Of a stretch of 64,000 nt of DNA, positions 31,160 to 39,507 are shown in pieces. Numbering within the stretch: position 1 is the first letter of the stretch; every line of letters starts with the position of its first letter. This DNA comes from UM-FILTER-33-9 sp964530235. Lineage in GTDB: Bacteria > Patescibacteriota > Microgenomatia > UBA1406 > GWC2-37-13. The stretch spans positions 340,908 to 404,907 of the forward strand of contig CAZGYB010000001.1 of NCBI GenBank assembly GCA_964530235.1, written 5' to 3'. The translations under genes and the position numbers were made by a program. Under the pieces are notes generated by a model that searched no databases, was not told where the DNA came from, and saw only the letters and a program-made list of their open reading frames with translations.

Positions 31160-32209
31160 ATGTTTGTTCCAACATTCTTAATCACAAATAAAATTCTTTC
31201 GCATATTTCTAAAATTGAAGCATCCGAGGAGATTATACGACATTCTCCGCTTCTTCCTCTTTGGGAAAAGCAGTTTAAGGAAGATGCAATCGTACGATCC
31301 GTACATCATGGAACGCATCTTGAAGGTAATTTATTGCATAAGAACGAAGCTAAAGATATTTTGCTTGGAAAAGATGTTATAGGCAGACCGCGTGATATTC
31401 AGGAAGTTATTAACTACCGAAAAGTCATTGATTTTATTGATGAAGAAGCAAAGCAGAAGATTACAAAAATTACAGAACCGTTGATTAAAAAACTGCATAG
31501 GATTATCACTCATCATATTTTGACCGTTGAACAGGCCGGTGAATATCGTTTAAAACAGGTTGTAATAAGAAATTCTTCAACGGGAGAGATTACATTTAAA
31601 CCGCCACCACCTATCGAGGTTCCGTTTCTCATGAGAGAGTTTTTATACTGGCTCAATCAGGAAAAACAGGATGATCTGCACCCAATTCTTAAAGCGGGTA
31701 TTGCCCATCATGAGCTTGTCCGGATTCATCCGTTTATTGATGGAAATGGAAGGGTTGCACGGGTACTTGCTACACTTATTTTATTGCTTGGAGGGTATGA
31801 TATCCGTCGTTTTTTTTCACTCGAAGAGTATTATGACAAAGACGCGGTTTCATATTATCACAGTCTTCAAAAAGCCTCTGCAGGGGATCTAACGACATGG
31901 TTGGAGTATTTTACTTTTGGAGCTTCAATAGAGTTTGCAAAGATTAAGGAAAAAATTTTAAAACTTTCTCAGGATGTAAAACTTAAGGAACAGATTGGGG
32001 GTCAGCAGATATTTCTAACTGAGAGACAGATAAAACTTATTGAGTATATGCAGGAAGTTGGATATTTACAGAACAAATCATTTTCGAGCATTTTCCCAGA
32101 TATATCCGAGGATTCAGTTCTTCGGGATGTTCAGGATTTGGTAAAGAAGAATATAATAAAAAAAATCGGAAGCACCAAGGCAGCGCGTTATGTTATGGCA
32201 AACAAGTAA
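31160..32209 (+). CDS. Fic-domain protein (probable AMP-transferase, class II)
   Basis: 349 residues. The Fic motif HPFIDGNGRVAR (about 193-204) is complete, so the catalytic His and phosphate-binding loop are intact. HHGTHLEGN (about 52-60) upstream matches the inhibitory helix of class II Fic proteins, with Glu. The C-terminal 70 residues (LTERQIKLIEYMQ...SVLRDVQDLVKKNIIKK) form a winged-helix-like domain. Such proteins usually modify host-cell or own GTPases, gyrase or other proteins; the target is unknown. Converges with the Gld gene cluster two bases away. Confidence 0.88.
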   Translation: MFVPTFLITNKILSHISKIEASEEIIRHSPLLPLWEKQFKEDAIVRSVHHGTHLEGNLLHKNEAKDILLGKDVIGRPRDIQEVINYRKVIDFIDEEAKQKITKITEPLIKKLHRIITHHILTVEQAGEYRLKQVVIRNSSTGEITFKPPPPIEVPFLMREFLYWLNQEKQDDLHPILKAGIAHHELVRIHPFIDGNGRVARVLATLILLLGGYDIRRFFSLEEYYDKDAVSYYHSLQKASAGDLTTWLEYFTFGASIEFAKIKEKILKLSQDVKLKEQIGGQQIFLTERQIKLIEYMQEVGYLQNKSFSSIFPDISEDSVLRDVQDLVKKNIIKKIGSTKAARYVMANK

Positions 32210-32211
32210 TG

Positions 32212-33714
32212 TTATCCTCGTCGGATCAGCCGAACACTTCCTGCGATTGCAAAAAGGAGTGGGAGTAAAAACATCATTGCATATTTAAATATGTCTTTTT
32301 GATTCTCGGGAATTGGGGGGAGTTGATGGAATTGAACAGAGCGGGATCGAATACCGCTCAACATACCTCCTGATACTGCATTATCAATAAGATTAAATAC
32401 GAGTTCGATGTTTTCGCTTGATCGGCTTAAGAAGCGGTCCTCAACGAATCGAGATGAAGGAATCAGGGTGAGCTCTCCATTTTTTTTATGAGTTAACTGA
32501 ACAACAATCGGATAGGTTTTTAAGTCTTTTTCCGTGGGAAGAGGAATTTCCTGCGGATTAAGCTGGAAGCTTGATGTCTGTACCCAAGATTGGGGAGATG
32601 ACTGCACAAGTATTCTTGACGTAATTCCTGGTTTTTTTGCAACAGTTACCGAGGAACCCCATGGGAATGTAACCGATTCTATATTTGAAAGAGGGCCTGT
32701 TTTAAGGGGGAAGTTATTTGTGCGAAACCAAAAATAATAAAGGTTAATAAACTGTTGAGATTCATTACCGAAGTTGATGAGCTCTGCAGATGCTGATAAC
32801 ACGAGATTTTTTTCGAGGGTAACGCCCCAGTTTTTAAATAGGGAAAATAGATTGTGACTTGCCACGTCAGCAGTAAGTGAGTTTTGTACCCATACACCGT
32901 CAGCAAAGACGATAAGCTTACCTCCGTTTACTGAATAATCGTTGAGTAGTTTAATTTGTTCAGATGAGTATGAGGAACTGCGGTTATCTAAAAGTATGAT
33001 CGCTTGGTATGATGTGTCGATTTTTTGCTCAGAAATAGATGAAAGATCAATGGGGGAAATCTCATACTCCTTAAATAATAAACTACCTATTGCGGAATAT
33101 GCACTTTCTTGGCCGGTTGTCAGTTGGGTGTCACCGATTATGCCGATTTTAGCTCGTGTTTTTTGAGTAAGCTTTGTGACAAGTGAGCTTATATTGTATT
33201 CCAAATTTGAAAGATCAGTAAGCTGAGGTATGCTCATCTGCTTCTCACCTGAGTACATACCCATACCCAAGTATGCCGTTGCAACTTGATATTTATCCTT
33301 TTCAAGTTGTGAGAATTGCAATTCTTGTATACCGAGTTTTTGTGCTTCCTCAAGTATTTTTTTATCTTTTTTCGGGTCAACAACCGAAATGGTAATTCGG
33401 GTTGGTTTCTCTCTTTTGTATTCGTTTACGAGGTCAAGAATATCTGATTTCACCGGCGTTAAACGGGGTGGAAGATCAGAGCTGATAAATAATTTTACTG
33501 TAAGTGGTTTAGAAATCTGTTTCAAAATTTTTTTTGTTGCCGGTGAAAGAGAATAAGCTTTTCCTTCGGACAAATCAATTTTCATACCGATTGGTGATAT
33601 GAGTAGTTGGAGAATGAAAAATGTAGTTATTCCGAGACTGTAAATAGCTGGTCTTTTCATAGTGGAGAGAGCATTTCGAAAAGAAATATAAAGATGAAGA
33701 AATCGATGTTTCAT
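32212..33714 (-). CDS. GldG-like ABC transporter auxiliary protein
   Basis: 500 residues from the ATG at 33714. Two membrane helices (about 25-45 and 475-495) flank a large outer domain of the ABC_transp_aux type. LSEGKAYSLSPATKKIL (about 47-63) and VKLFISSDLPP are typical of GldG. IILLDNRSSSYSSEQIKLL (about 237-255) is the central Rossmann-like part. Third gene of a gldA-gldF-gldG-like set. In Bacteroidetes this set is tied to gliding; elsewhere it is a general exporter. Confidence 0.8.
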   Translation of the reverse strand: MKHRFLHLYISFRNALSTMKRPAIYSLGITTFFILQLLISPIGMKIDLSEGKAYSLSPATKKILKQISKPLTVKLFISSDLPPRLTPVKSDILDLVNEYKREKPTRITISVVDPKKDKKILEEAQKLGIQELQFSQLEKDKYQVATAYLGMGMYSGEKQMSIPQLTDLSNLEYNISSLVTKLTQKTRAKIGIIGDTQLTTGQESAYSAIGSLLFKEYEISPIDLSSISEQKIDTSYQAIILLDNRSSSYSSEQIKLLNDYSVNGGKLIVFADGVWVQNSLTADVASHNLFSLFKNWGVTLEKNLVLSASAELINFGNESQQFINLYYFWFRTNNFPLKTGPLSNIESVTFPWGSSVTVAKKPGITSRILVQSSPQSWVQTSSFQLNPQEIPLPTEKDLKTYPIVVQLTHKKNGELTLIPSSRFVEDRFLSRSSENIELVFNLIDNAVSGGMLSGIRSRSVQFHQLPPIPENQKDIFKYAMMFLLPLLFAIAGSVRLIRRG

Positions 33715-33718
33715 ATGA

Positions 33719-34420
33719 TTAGATTCGTTTTTCAAGATCAAAAATGGTGATTATAAGCAATAATAAGGTGCTGCTCAGAAAATAAATAACAGACCGCATG
33801 TCAATTACTCCTTTCAAAAAGTTTTGAAGATGGGAAAGGGGAAGAAAAAAGGGCATAACGGATGAAATAGGGGCGGGTATTAACGATGAAAATAGCTCTG
33901 AAGATAGGCCTAGTAACACAAAAATAATAAACAACGATATAAGAAAAGCGACAATCTGATTATTTGTTTTTAAAGAACAGAACAGAGAAAGAGAAAGGAG
34001 CAGAGATGAAAAAAGAATAATACCGAAATATCCAACGATAACTTCAGGAAGATACAGCTTTGTTGTAAGTGCTAAATAAAAGGGGAGCGCGCATGTTAAT
34101 AACAAACTCGTTGCAACAATCGTTAGGAGTGCTAAAAATTTTGAAAACACAATTTGAGTTTCGGTAACCGGCAGAGTAAGGAGCACTTCAAGGGTATGCG
34201 CCCGTTTTTCTTCAGAAAATAGCCGCATAGAAAGAGCCGGAAGAAAAAAAAGCAATACCCATGGTAAAAGTGAAAAAAACTGTTTCATTGAGGCAACGCC
34301 AACGACGAAAATATCCTTAACGTACAAGAAGTTGATTGTGGCTGAAAAAATAACAATCACGATATAACCTACTGGGTTATTCAAGTAATATTGCAGTTCT
34401 TTTTTAAATAGTGTTTTCAT
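33719..34420 (-). CDS. ABC-2 type permease (GldF-like)
   Basis: 233 residues with six membrane helices. The second cytoplasmic loop has LPALSMRLFSEEKRAHTLEV (about 60-79), the signature of ABC-2 permeases such as GldF/NosY. It overlaps the ATPase stop by four bases. Partner of the ATPase upstream and of the GldG-like protein downstream. Substrate unknown. Confidence 0.85.
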   Translation of the reverse strand: MKTLFKKELQYYLNNPVGYIVIVIFSATINFLYVKDIFVVGVASMKQFFSLLPWVLLFFLPALSMRLFSEEKRAHTLEVLLTLPVTETQIVFSKFLALLTIVATSLLLTCALPFYLALTTKLYLPEVIVGYFGIILFSSLLLSLSLFCSLKTNNQIVAFLISLFIIFVLLGLSSELFSSLIPAPISSVMPFFLPLSHLQNFLKGVIDMRSVIYFLSSTLLLLIITIFDLEKRI

Positions 34421-35103
34421 TGTGATTCTTTAACAACTTTGCGAAAAAGTTTTTCGACAGAACCTTTGCCCTTGGGTTTTACACCTTCAAAAACAAGTCT
34501 GCCTTGGTTAATAATAAGAATTTTATCTACTATGGTTTCAACTTCCGAAAGAATGTGCGTTGAGAAGAATACTGTTTTCTGTTTCCCCATTTTTTTTATA
34601 AGTTGTCTGATTTTTTCTTGCTCGATTGGATCAAGACCGGAAGTTGGTTCATCAAGAATGAGAATCTGAGGATTTCCCATAATGGCTCGTGCAAGTCCTA
34701 TTCGTTGTTTAAATCCGCGTGAAACCTGGTCAATTTTCTTGTTGAGCACCTCAGAAAGTCCGATAGATTCAATTATAGATGCCATATTTTTTTCACCTTT
34801 TAGGTTTCCGGCATATTCAAGATATTCGTGCACCTTCATATCTGTATAGAGTGGATTATTTTCCGGAAGATATCCGATTATTTTGCTGAGCGCAAAGCGA
34901 TTAAAGATTGGTGATAGGTTGTTTACGGATATGGTTCCGTGAGTTGGTCTGAGATATCCAACCATCAGTCTCATCGTTGTTGTTTTGCCAGCTCCATTTG
35001 GGCCAAGTAGTCCGATAATTTGACCCTTATTTGCAGTAAAAGAAAGGTGAGTGACTGCATTTTTAGAGCCGTAAGATTTAGTAACGTTGGAAAACGAAAT
35101 CAT
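34417..35103 (-). CDS. ABC transporter ATP-binding protein (GldA-like)
   Basis: 228 residues. Walker A LGPNGAGKTT (about 33-42), Q-loop GYLPENN, signature VSRGFKQRIGLARA (about 127-140) and Walker B ILILDEPTSGLDP (about 148-160) are intact, with the switch His in FFSTHILSE. Closest to GldA/CcmA-type ATPases pairing with ABC-2 permeases. A TATAAC box eight bases before the ATG suggests another near-leaderless mRNA; the three genes form one operon. Confidence 0.92.
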   Translation of the reverse strand: MISFSNVTKSYGSKNAVTHLSFTANKGQIIGLLGPNGAGKTTTMRLMVGYLRPTHGTISVNNLSPIFNRFALSKIIGYLPENNPLYTDMKVHEYLEYAGNLKGEKNMASIIESIGLSEVLNKKIDQVSRGFKQRIGLARAIMGNPQILILDEPTSGLDPIEQEKIRQLIKKMGKQKTVFFSTHILSEVETIVDKILIINQGRLVFEGVKPKGKGSVEKLFRKVVKESQ

Positions 35104-35170
35104 AAAAATAAGTTATATCATAAAACACCGTACTTGGCAAGTCTGCGTATGCTCTCAGTAAAAAGTGCTT

Positions 35171-35788
35171 TTACTGTGTTACCGAGGAGAAATTTTGTTC
35201 GACTAAATCCCAGTTTATATTCTTGAAGAACGCGTCTATATATGCCCCTCTGTTTGTTCCCTGATCAATAAAGTACGCGTGTTCATAAGTGTCCAGAGCA
35301 ACCAGGGGTATGGTGTACCATGTTAGGTATGTATTTTGTGAGTCCCCAAGATAGTTGATGAGTCGTTTTTCTACAGAGTTCCAACATGTCCAAACCCAAC
35401 CTCTTGCAGAGATTCCGGTTGCCTTCATATCCATTTTGTATTTGTCAAATGATTCGAAGTCCCGATTGACTTGAGTGGCAAACGTTCCGGATGGATTACT
35501 ACCCGTCGTCCCCTTTTCATTTTCCAGTATGGAAAAATATAGTTCGTGATTAGTGATACCGCTCCATGCGAAGGAAAGCTCAACCTTTAATCCGCGGATA
35601 TGTGAATATACCTGATTCGCTTTTAAATAGTCCTCCTCGGTAAGTGCGGATAATGCTTGGTTTATTTCGTTGTATTTTTTCACATATCCCTCATATAATT
35701 TTAGGTGTTCCTCCATTGTTTTTTTGGAAATTCCGTCAAGTGAGAAAAGAGAGTTGGAAAACTGTTTTGCGGAATATGATTGTTGCAT
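35171..35788 (-). CDS. Fe/Mn-type superoxide dismutase
   Basis: Detoxifies superoxide. Start placed at the ATG at 35788 (MQQSYSAKQFSNSLFSLDG), giving 205 residues. All four metal ligands are visible: His in EEHLKLYEGYVKKYN (about 25-39), His in GITNHELYFSIL (about 73-84), and Asp and His in LDTYEHAYFID (about 166-176). The usual DxWEHAYY reads DTYEHAYF, a Trp-to-Tyr change next to the metal. The YVKKYN tract and NRGAYIDAFFKNINWD tail are typical. Suggests exposure to oxygen. Confidence 0.88.
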   Translation of the reverse strand: MQQSYSAKQFSNSLFSLDGISKKTMEEHLKLYEGYVKKYNEINQALSALTEEDYLKANQVYSHIRGLKVELSFAWSGITNHELYFSILENEKGTTGSNPSGTFATQVNRDFESFDKYKMDMKATGISARGWVWTCWNSVEKRLINYLGDSQNTYLTWYTIPLVALDTYEHAYFIDQGTNRGAYIDAFFKNINWDLVEQNFSSVTQ

Positions 35789-35861
35789 AATACTTATACA
35801 ATAAAAGTAATATATTAAGTATGACACTCTTTTGCAAAGAAGTCAAGACAATTTACAGAAC

Positions 35862-35891
35862 AAAAGAGCAGCGAAAATTAATCCGCTGCTC
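35862..35891 (-). terminator. Rho-independent terminator
   Basis: GAGCAGCG (35866-35873) pairs with CGCTGCTC (35884-35891), with TTTTG following on the minus strand. It ends the transcript of the 90-residue gene at 35901-36173. Confidence 0.7.
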
Positions 35892-35900
35892 AACTGTGTG

Positions 35901-36173
35901 TTAGTTTTGTTGAGGAACAGGAGAAACCTGTTCACCGTTCATAAACGGACATGAATATTCTTTCTTGGCGTTGTTTCGCATTCCTTTATTCATAAGATAT
36001 TTTCTTTCTCCTTTTCCATAAAACTCTTGACGATTGAACGGTCTACTGTTAAATTCCCGCATTCGTTGTTTCTGAAATGAAATATCTCGATAGATAAGAT
36101 ATAGGATTGCAATAAGAATCAATACAGAAAGCGCAATAAGAATATTTAGCGACATGCGATAGTTTTCTTTCAT
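35901..36173 (-). CDS. Single-TM protein with a perfect Shine-Dalgarno site
   Basis: 90 residues: one N-terminal membrane helix (about 7-28) followed by a basic Arg/Asn/Phe-rich cytosolic tail (FQKQRMREFNSRPFNRQEF). Family not recognised. Unusually for this window it has AAAGGAGGTGAT, fully complementary to the 16S 3' end, 8-13 bases before the ATG, and its own terminator. This implies strong, independent expression. Confidence 0.65.
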   Translation of the reverse strand: MKENYRMSLNILIALSVLILIAILYLIYRDISFQKQRMREFNSRPFNRQEFYGKGERKYLMNKGMRNNAKKEYSCPFMNGEQVSPVPQQN

Positions 36174-36180
36174 TTTTTAA

Positions 36181-36192
36181 ATATCACCTCCT
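36181..36192 (-). promoter_or_regulatory. Full-length Shine-Dalgarno sequence
   Basis: AAAGGAGGTGAT on the minus strand just ahead of the 90-residue gene. Most genes here have no such site; the HU gene is the other example. Confidence 0.8.
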
Positions 36193-36257
36193 TTCGACTG
36201 ACAAAAAATAATAATACAAATAAAATCTGAAAATTTGCTGAAGAAAGATTGAATATG

Positions 36258-37001
36258 TCAATTGCAAAGATCGGGACGTTTTTTTTCCGTTATTTCGAAC
36301 GCTTTTTTTTGTCGCCATTTTTCGATTTTTTTATGGTCGCCCGATAGCAGGATTTTTGGAACGGTTTTACCCATAAATTTTTCCGGACGGGTATACTGCG
36401 GGTATTCCAATACGGTTGTCAGTTGATACTGCTTAGTTGATGATTCGGGTAATACATGAGAGAAACTTTCTTTGTCAGTCGCTTCTTTATGTTTTAATAC
36501 TCCGGGTAGGAGACGGATGATTGAGTCTGCGATAATACAAGCTGGGAGCTCACCTCCTGTCAGTACATAATCGCCGATCGAAATTTCCTCATCTACATAA
36601 TGTAAAATCCTCTCATCAACACCTTCATAATGGCCACAAATAATTATTAAATGATCAAAATTCGAGAGGAGTTGCGCAGTGGTCTGTTTATATGTTTTTC
36701 CTCTCGCCGAGGTTAAGATTATTTTTTGTAATGTGGAGTTTAATGTTTGTTTAGAATTTGAAATTTGAAATTTTGATTTTGCAAATTGTATTGCTTTGTA
36801 TATTGGTTCAACCCGCATTACCATCCCCACTCCTCCTCCGTATGGTTTATCGTCGACACTTCCATAGTTGTCTACTGCAAAATCGCGAATATTGATAATT
36901 TCAATAGAAACTGCATGTTTTTCCTGTGCCCGTTTTAAAATTGACTCATTGACAAACCCATAAATCATTTTGGGGAATAAGGTAAGAATGGTTATTTTCA
37001 T
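36258..37001 (-). CDS. trmD: tRNA (guanine-37-N1)-methyltransferase
   Basis: Methylates G37 of tRNAs reading CNN codons, preventing frameshifts. The start is the ATG at 37001 (MKITILTLFPKM), giving 247 residues. Trefoil-knot SAM site motifs are present: YGGGVGMVMRVEPIY (about 54-68), CGHYEGVDERI (about 116-126) and SIGDYVLTGGELPA (about 135-148). Between about 73 and 92 there is an extra Gln/Ser/Asn-rich stretch (FQISNSKQTLNSTLQ), encoded by A/T-rich repeat-like DNA and absent from normal TrmD. Confidence 0.95.
   Translation of the reverse strand: MKITILTLFPKMIYGFVNESILKRAQEKHAVSIEIINIRDFAVDNYGSVDDKPYGGGVGMVMRVEPIYKAIQFAKSKFQISNSKQTLNSTLQKIILTSARGKTYKQTTAQLLSNFDHLIIICGHYEGVDERILHYVDEEISIGDYVLTGGELPACIIADSIIRLLPGVLKHKEATDKESFSHVLPESSTKQYQLTTVLEYPQYTRPEKFMGKTVPKILLSGDHKKIEKWRQKKAFEITEKKRPDLCN
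36729..36782 (-). repeat. A/T-rich insert inside trmD
   Basis: The coding strand reads AAATTTCAAATTTCAAATTC followed by TAAACAAACATTAAACTCCA. It adds about 18 residues in frame. Its words (TTAAACTCCA, ATTTCAAATT) recur in an intergenic element at 55650 and resemble inserts in valS and the DNA ligase gene. Confidence 0.5.
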
Positions 37002-37005
37002 ATGG

Positions 37006-37410
37006 TTATAGAGATACGAGAAGGAATCCAGCAAGCATTAAAATGCCGCCGAATATTGCTTTTATTGTGAGTGTTTCCTTTAAGAAAATGATACTCATTA
37101 TTATTGCGCAAAAAGGCATGGTGAGAGTAACCAAAGTAGCCGCTACCGCATTCGGGCTTTTTTGGATTCCGGAGATATAAAAAATTTGTGCCAGAAACCA
37201 GGATGTCACTCCGAGAATTACCAAAATGACCCATTCCTGTATTGTAAATTTTTGTTTGTAAACAATAAAAGTAGGAAGATAAAACACTGAAGCAATAATA
37301 CAAGTTATTCCTGAGACAAGAAACGGATTCTGAGTTGGAAAAAATCGTTTAGCCAAGATAAGTTCCGTTGCCCAGAAAAAGTTTGCCAATACTATATACA
37401 ATAATCCCAT
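37006..37410 (-). CDS. EamA-type single-domain transporter
   Basis: 134 residues with four to five membrane helices and the EamA/DMT features WATELILAKRFF near the N-terminus and LKETLTIKAIFGGILMLAGF at the C-terminus. Normal EamA exporters have two such domains; this is half-size and probably works as a dimer. Directly upstream of trmD. Its promoter shares a palindromic -10 sequence with the divergent yidD gene. Confidence 0.8.
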   Translation of the reverse strand: MGLLYIVLANFFWATELILAKRFFPTQNPFLVSGITCIIASVFYLPTFIVYKQKFTIQEWVILVILGVTSWFLAQIFYISGIQKSPNAVAATLVTLTMPFCAIIMSIIFLKETLTIKAIFGGILMLAGFLLVSL

Positions 37411-37416
37411 AGGGTA

Positions 37417-37424
37417 AGTATACT
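37417..37424. promoter_or_regulatory. Shared palindromic -10 element AGTATACT
   Basis: AGTATACT reads TATACT on both strands. It stands 6 bases from the EamA-like start codon and 9 bases from the yidD ATG, so the two divergent genes would compete for the same box. Confidence 0.5.
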
Positions 37425-37433
37425 AGATACAGA

Positions 37434-37676
37434 ATGAACATGATGCGAAGAGTATTGTTAAAACTTATCCGATTGTATCAGAGCGCCTCATTTTTTCACG
37501 GATATATTTCCCGTATGTTATTTTTATCTGATAAAGTATGCCGTTTTACACCAACTTGTTCAGAGTATACCTATCAGGCAGTTGAGAAATACGGAATAGG
37601 GAAAGGTTTGTGGATCGGACTGATGCGCATACTTCGGTGTCACCCATGGAATAAAGGAGGGTATGACCCGCTATGA
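37434..37676 (+). CDS. yidD: Membrane protein insertion efficiency factor YidD
   Basis: 80 residues with the family signature FTPTCSEYTYQAVEKYG (about 38-54), the cysteine of ILRCHPWNKGGYDP (about 66-79) and a basic amphipathic N-terminus. It assists YidC. Usually it sits between rnpA and yidC, but here it lies about 17 kb away from them. It overlaps the following membrane protein gene by four bases. Confidence 0.93.
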   Translation: MNMMRRVLLKLIRLYQSASFFHGYISRMLFLSDKVCRFTPTCSEYTYQAVEKYGIGKGLWIGLMRILRCHPWNKGGYDPL

Positions 37677-39397
37677 AAAACACTCTCAGGTTTTTTTTAG
37701 TCTTGTTGTTTTTTGTTCTTCTTTTTTCCGCAACTGCAACAACCAGTACTGATTTTTCACAGGATCTTGGGCGACATTTGAAACTGGGTGAAATAATACT
37801 TACAACAAAACATATTCCCCAAATAAATCTATTTTCGTATACATTTCCGAAGTTTCCGTTTATTAATCATCACTGGTTGTCAGAAGTTATTTTTTATTGG
37901 TTTTACCAATTTCATCCGTATACTCTGTCAATGCTGAAAATATGCTTGGTTCTATTCGCATTTTTTTTTACCATGCAGTCTGCCAGAAAAAAATCCAATA
38001 TTTTTTTTGCTGTACTCAGCGCATCAATTTTTTTTCCGCTTTTTTTGGATCGGAATGACATACGTCCTGAACTCTTCGGATATGTTTTTTATTCGATATT
38101 ACTTGCTTTTTTATTGGATGATCACTTAAGAAAAAAATATAATCTACTTATTCCTGTAATATTATTTTTTTGGGTTAACACTCATATTTCTTTTGTCTTT
38201 GGAGGAGGATTGCTTTTGCTCATTTGTTTTGATGAGGGAATTAAAGTGGTTGGAAAAAAACGATCAAGTAACACTTTGTTGATGATTTGTATAGCTTTTT
38301 TCACTTTTTTTATAAATCCAAGTGGAGTTGAGGGAGCCCTTTACCCGTTTCGTATTTTCGGAAATTACGGATATCCTATTGTTGAAAATCAGAATCTTTT
38401 TTTTCTCTTCGATCGTATTTTTAATCCGTTGATACGTTATTTTTTTATGATTTCTCCTTTTGGAGTTGTTACCCTTTTGTTTCTTCTTTTAAAAAAACGT
38501 TTTACAGAGTTGATACTCGTTGGATTTATGTTTACTTTATCAGTAGTGCAAATCCGTCATTTTCCTTTTTATGTAATCACGGTAATCCCGTTTAGCTCTC
38601 AGATGTTTCACGCGGTAAACAAATTTGTTACGATTCGTTTTAGTGAATCAATAAAATATAACGTTGGAAATCTGTTTTCGATCTTTTTATGTATTGTTTT
38701 GGGAGTACTTTCGTTATTTTTCACTCACAGTGTCTATTTCAAAATATTTGACAGTGAAAAGCGTTTTGGGTTTGGATTTGACGAAGTCGAGAAAGAAGCA
38801 ACTGACTTTATTCTTCGTTATCGTCTTTCAAAAAATATATTTAACACTTTTGATATTGGAGGATATCTCGCATATCGTCTTTACCCACAGTATAGGCTTT
38901 TCATTGACAATAGACCTGAGGCTTATCCAAGTGATTTTATTCAAAAAGTTTATATTCCCCTCCAGGAAAAACCTGAAATACAGGAGCAAGTATTTCAGAA
39001 GTATTCAGTGCGCACCGTGATAGTAAATCATACTGATCAGACGCCTTGGGCAAATAGTTTTTTACTTCGACTAATACATGATCAAAAATGGAGACTTGTT
39101 TTTGTTAATTCCCGAGTAATTGTTTTTACTCGAGATCAGATAACGGATATTCGCAATAACGATGAATTGTGGAAAAACAAATTAGTAAAAGAGTATAGGT
39201 ATTTGAATTTACTGCGGTATGCCCATGTTTTATCTCTTTTGGGAAAAACAGAGCTTTCAGAACTTTCCTTTGATAAGGCGCAAGACTTTAGTCAATATTC
39301 TTGTGCGATGCAGCGCATGCTAATATCCCAGCAAGAAAATGCTGTATTTAATATTCCAAATACCATAAGAAAAAGACCTGCATTCTGGTGTATTTAG
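37673..39397 (+). CDS. GT-C-like polytopic membrane glycosyltransferase (putative)
   Basis: 574 residues with about ten membrane helices up to about residue 360 and then a soluble C-terminal domain. The first outer loop DFSQDLGRHLKLGEIIL...PQINLFSYTFPKFPFINHHW (about 27-67) matches the Asp-containing loop of lipid-sugar-using GT-C enzymes. The C-terminal domain has the IGGYLAYRLYP, IDNRPEAYP and VRTVIVNHTDQTPWA segments often found in these families. Probably transfers a sugar from a polyprenyl carrier. Translationally coupled to yidD; ends at a terminator. Confidence 0.65.
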   Translation: MKNTLRFFLVLLFFVLLFSATATTSTDFSQDLGRHLKLGEIILTTKHIPQINLFSYTFPKFPFINHHWLSEVIFYWFYQFHPYTLSMLKICLVLFAFFFTMQSARKKSNIFFAVLSASIFFPLFLDRNDIRPELFGYVFYSILLAFLLDDHLRKKYNLLIPVILFFWVNTHISFVFGGGLLLLICFDEGIKVVGKKRSSNTLLMICIAFFTFFINPSGVEGALYPFRIFGNYGYPIVENQNLFFLFDRIFNPLIRYFFMISPFGVVTLLFLLLKKRFTELILVGFMFTLSVVQIRHFPFYVITVIPFSSQMFHAVNKFVTIRFSESIKYNVGNLFSIFLCIVLGVLSLFFTHSVYFKIFDSEKRFGFGFDEVEKEATDFILRYRLSKNIFNTFDIGGYLAYRLYPQYRLFIDNRPEAYPSDFIQKVYIPLQEKPEIQEQVFQKYSVRTVIVNHTDQTPWANSFLLRLIHDQKWRLVFVNSRVIVFTRDQITDIRNNDELWKNKLVKEYRYLNLLRYAHVLSLLGKTELSELSFDKAQDFSQYSCAMQRMLISQQENAVFNIPNTIRKRPAFWCI

Positions 39398-39417
39398 ACT
39401 GTTTAATCAGTCTTTTC
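39396..39417 (+). terminator. Rho-independent terminator
   Basis: AGACTG (39396-39401) pairs with CAGTCT (39408-39413), with TTTT immediately after. Ends the yidD-GT-C transcript; the stop codon is part of the first arm. Confidence 0.6.
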
Positions 39418-39507
39418 CTCATACGCTGTTGTATATAAGCGACTGAATTCTCTGCTGGGATTCGGTAAGGTGAAGAAATAGTTGATAGTTTTACCAATAT
39501 TGTTTTT

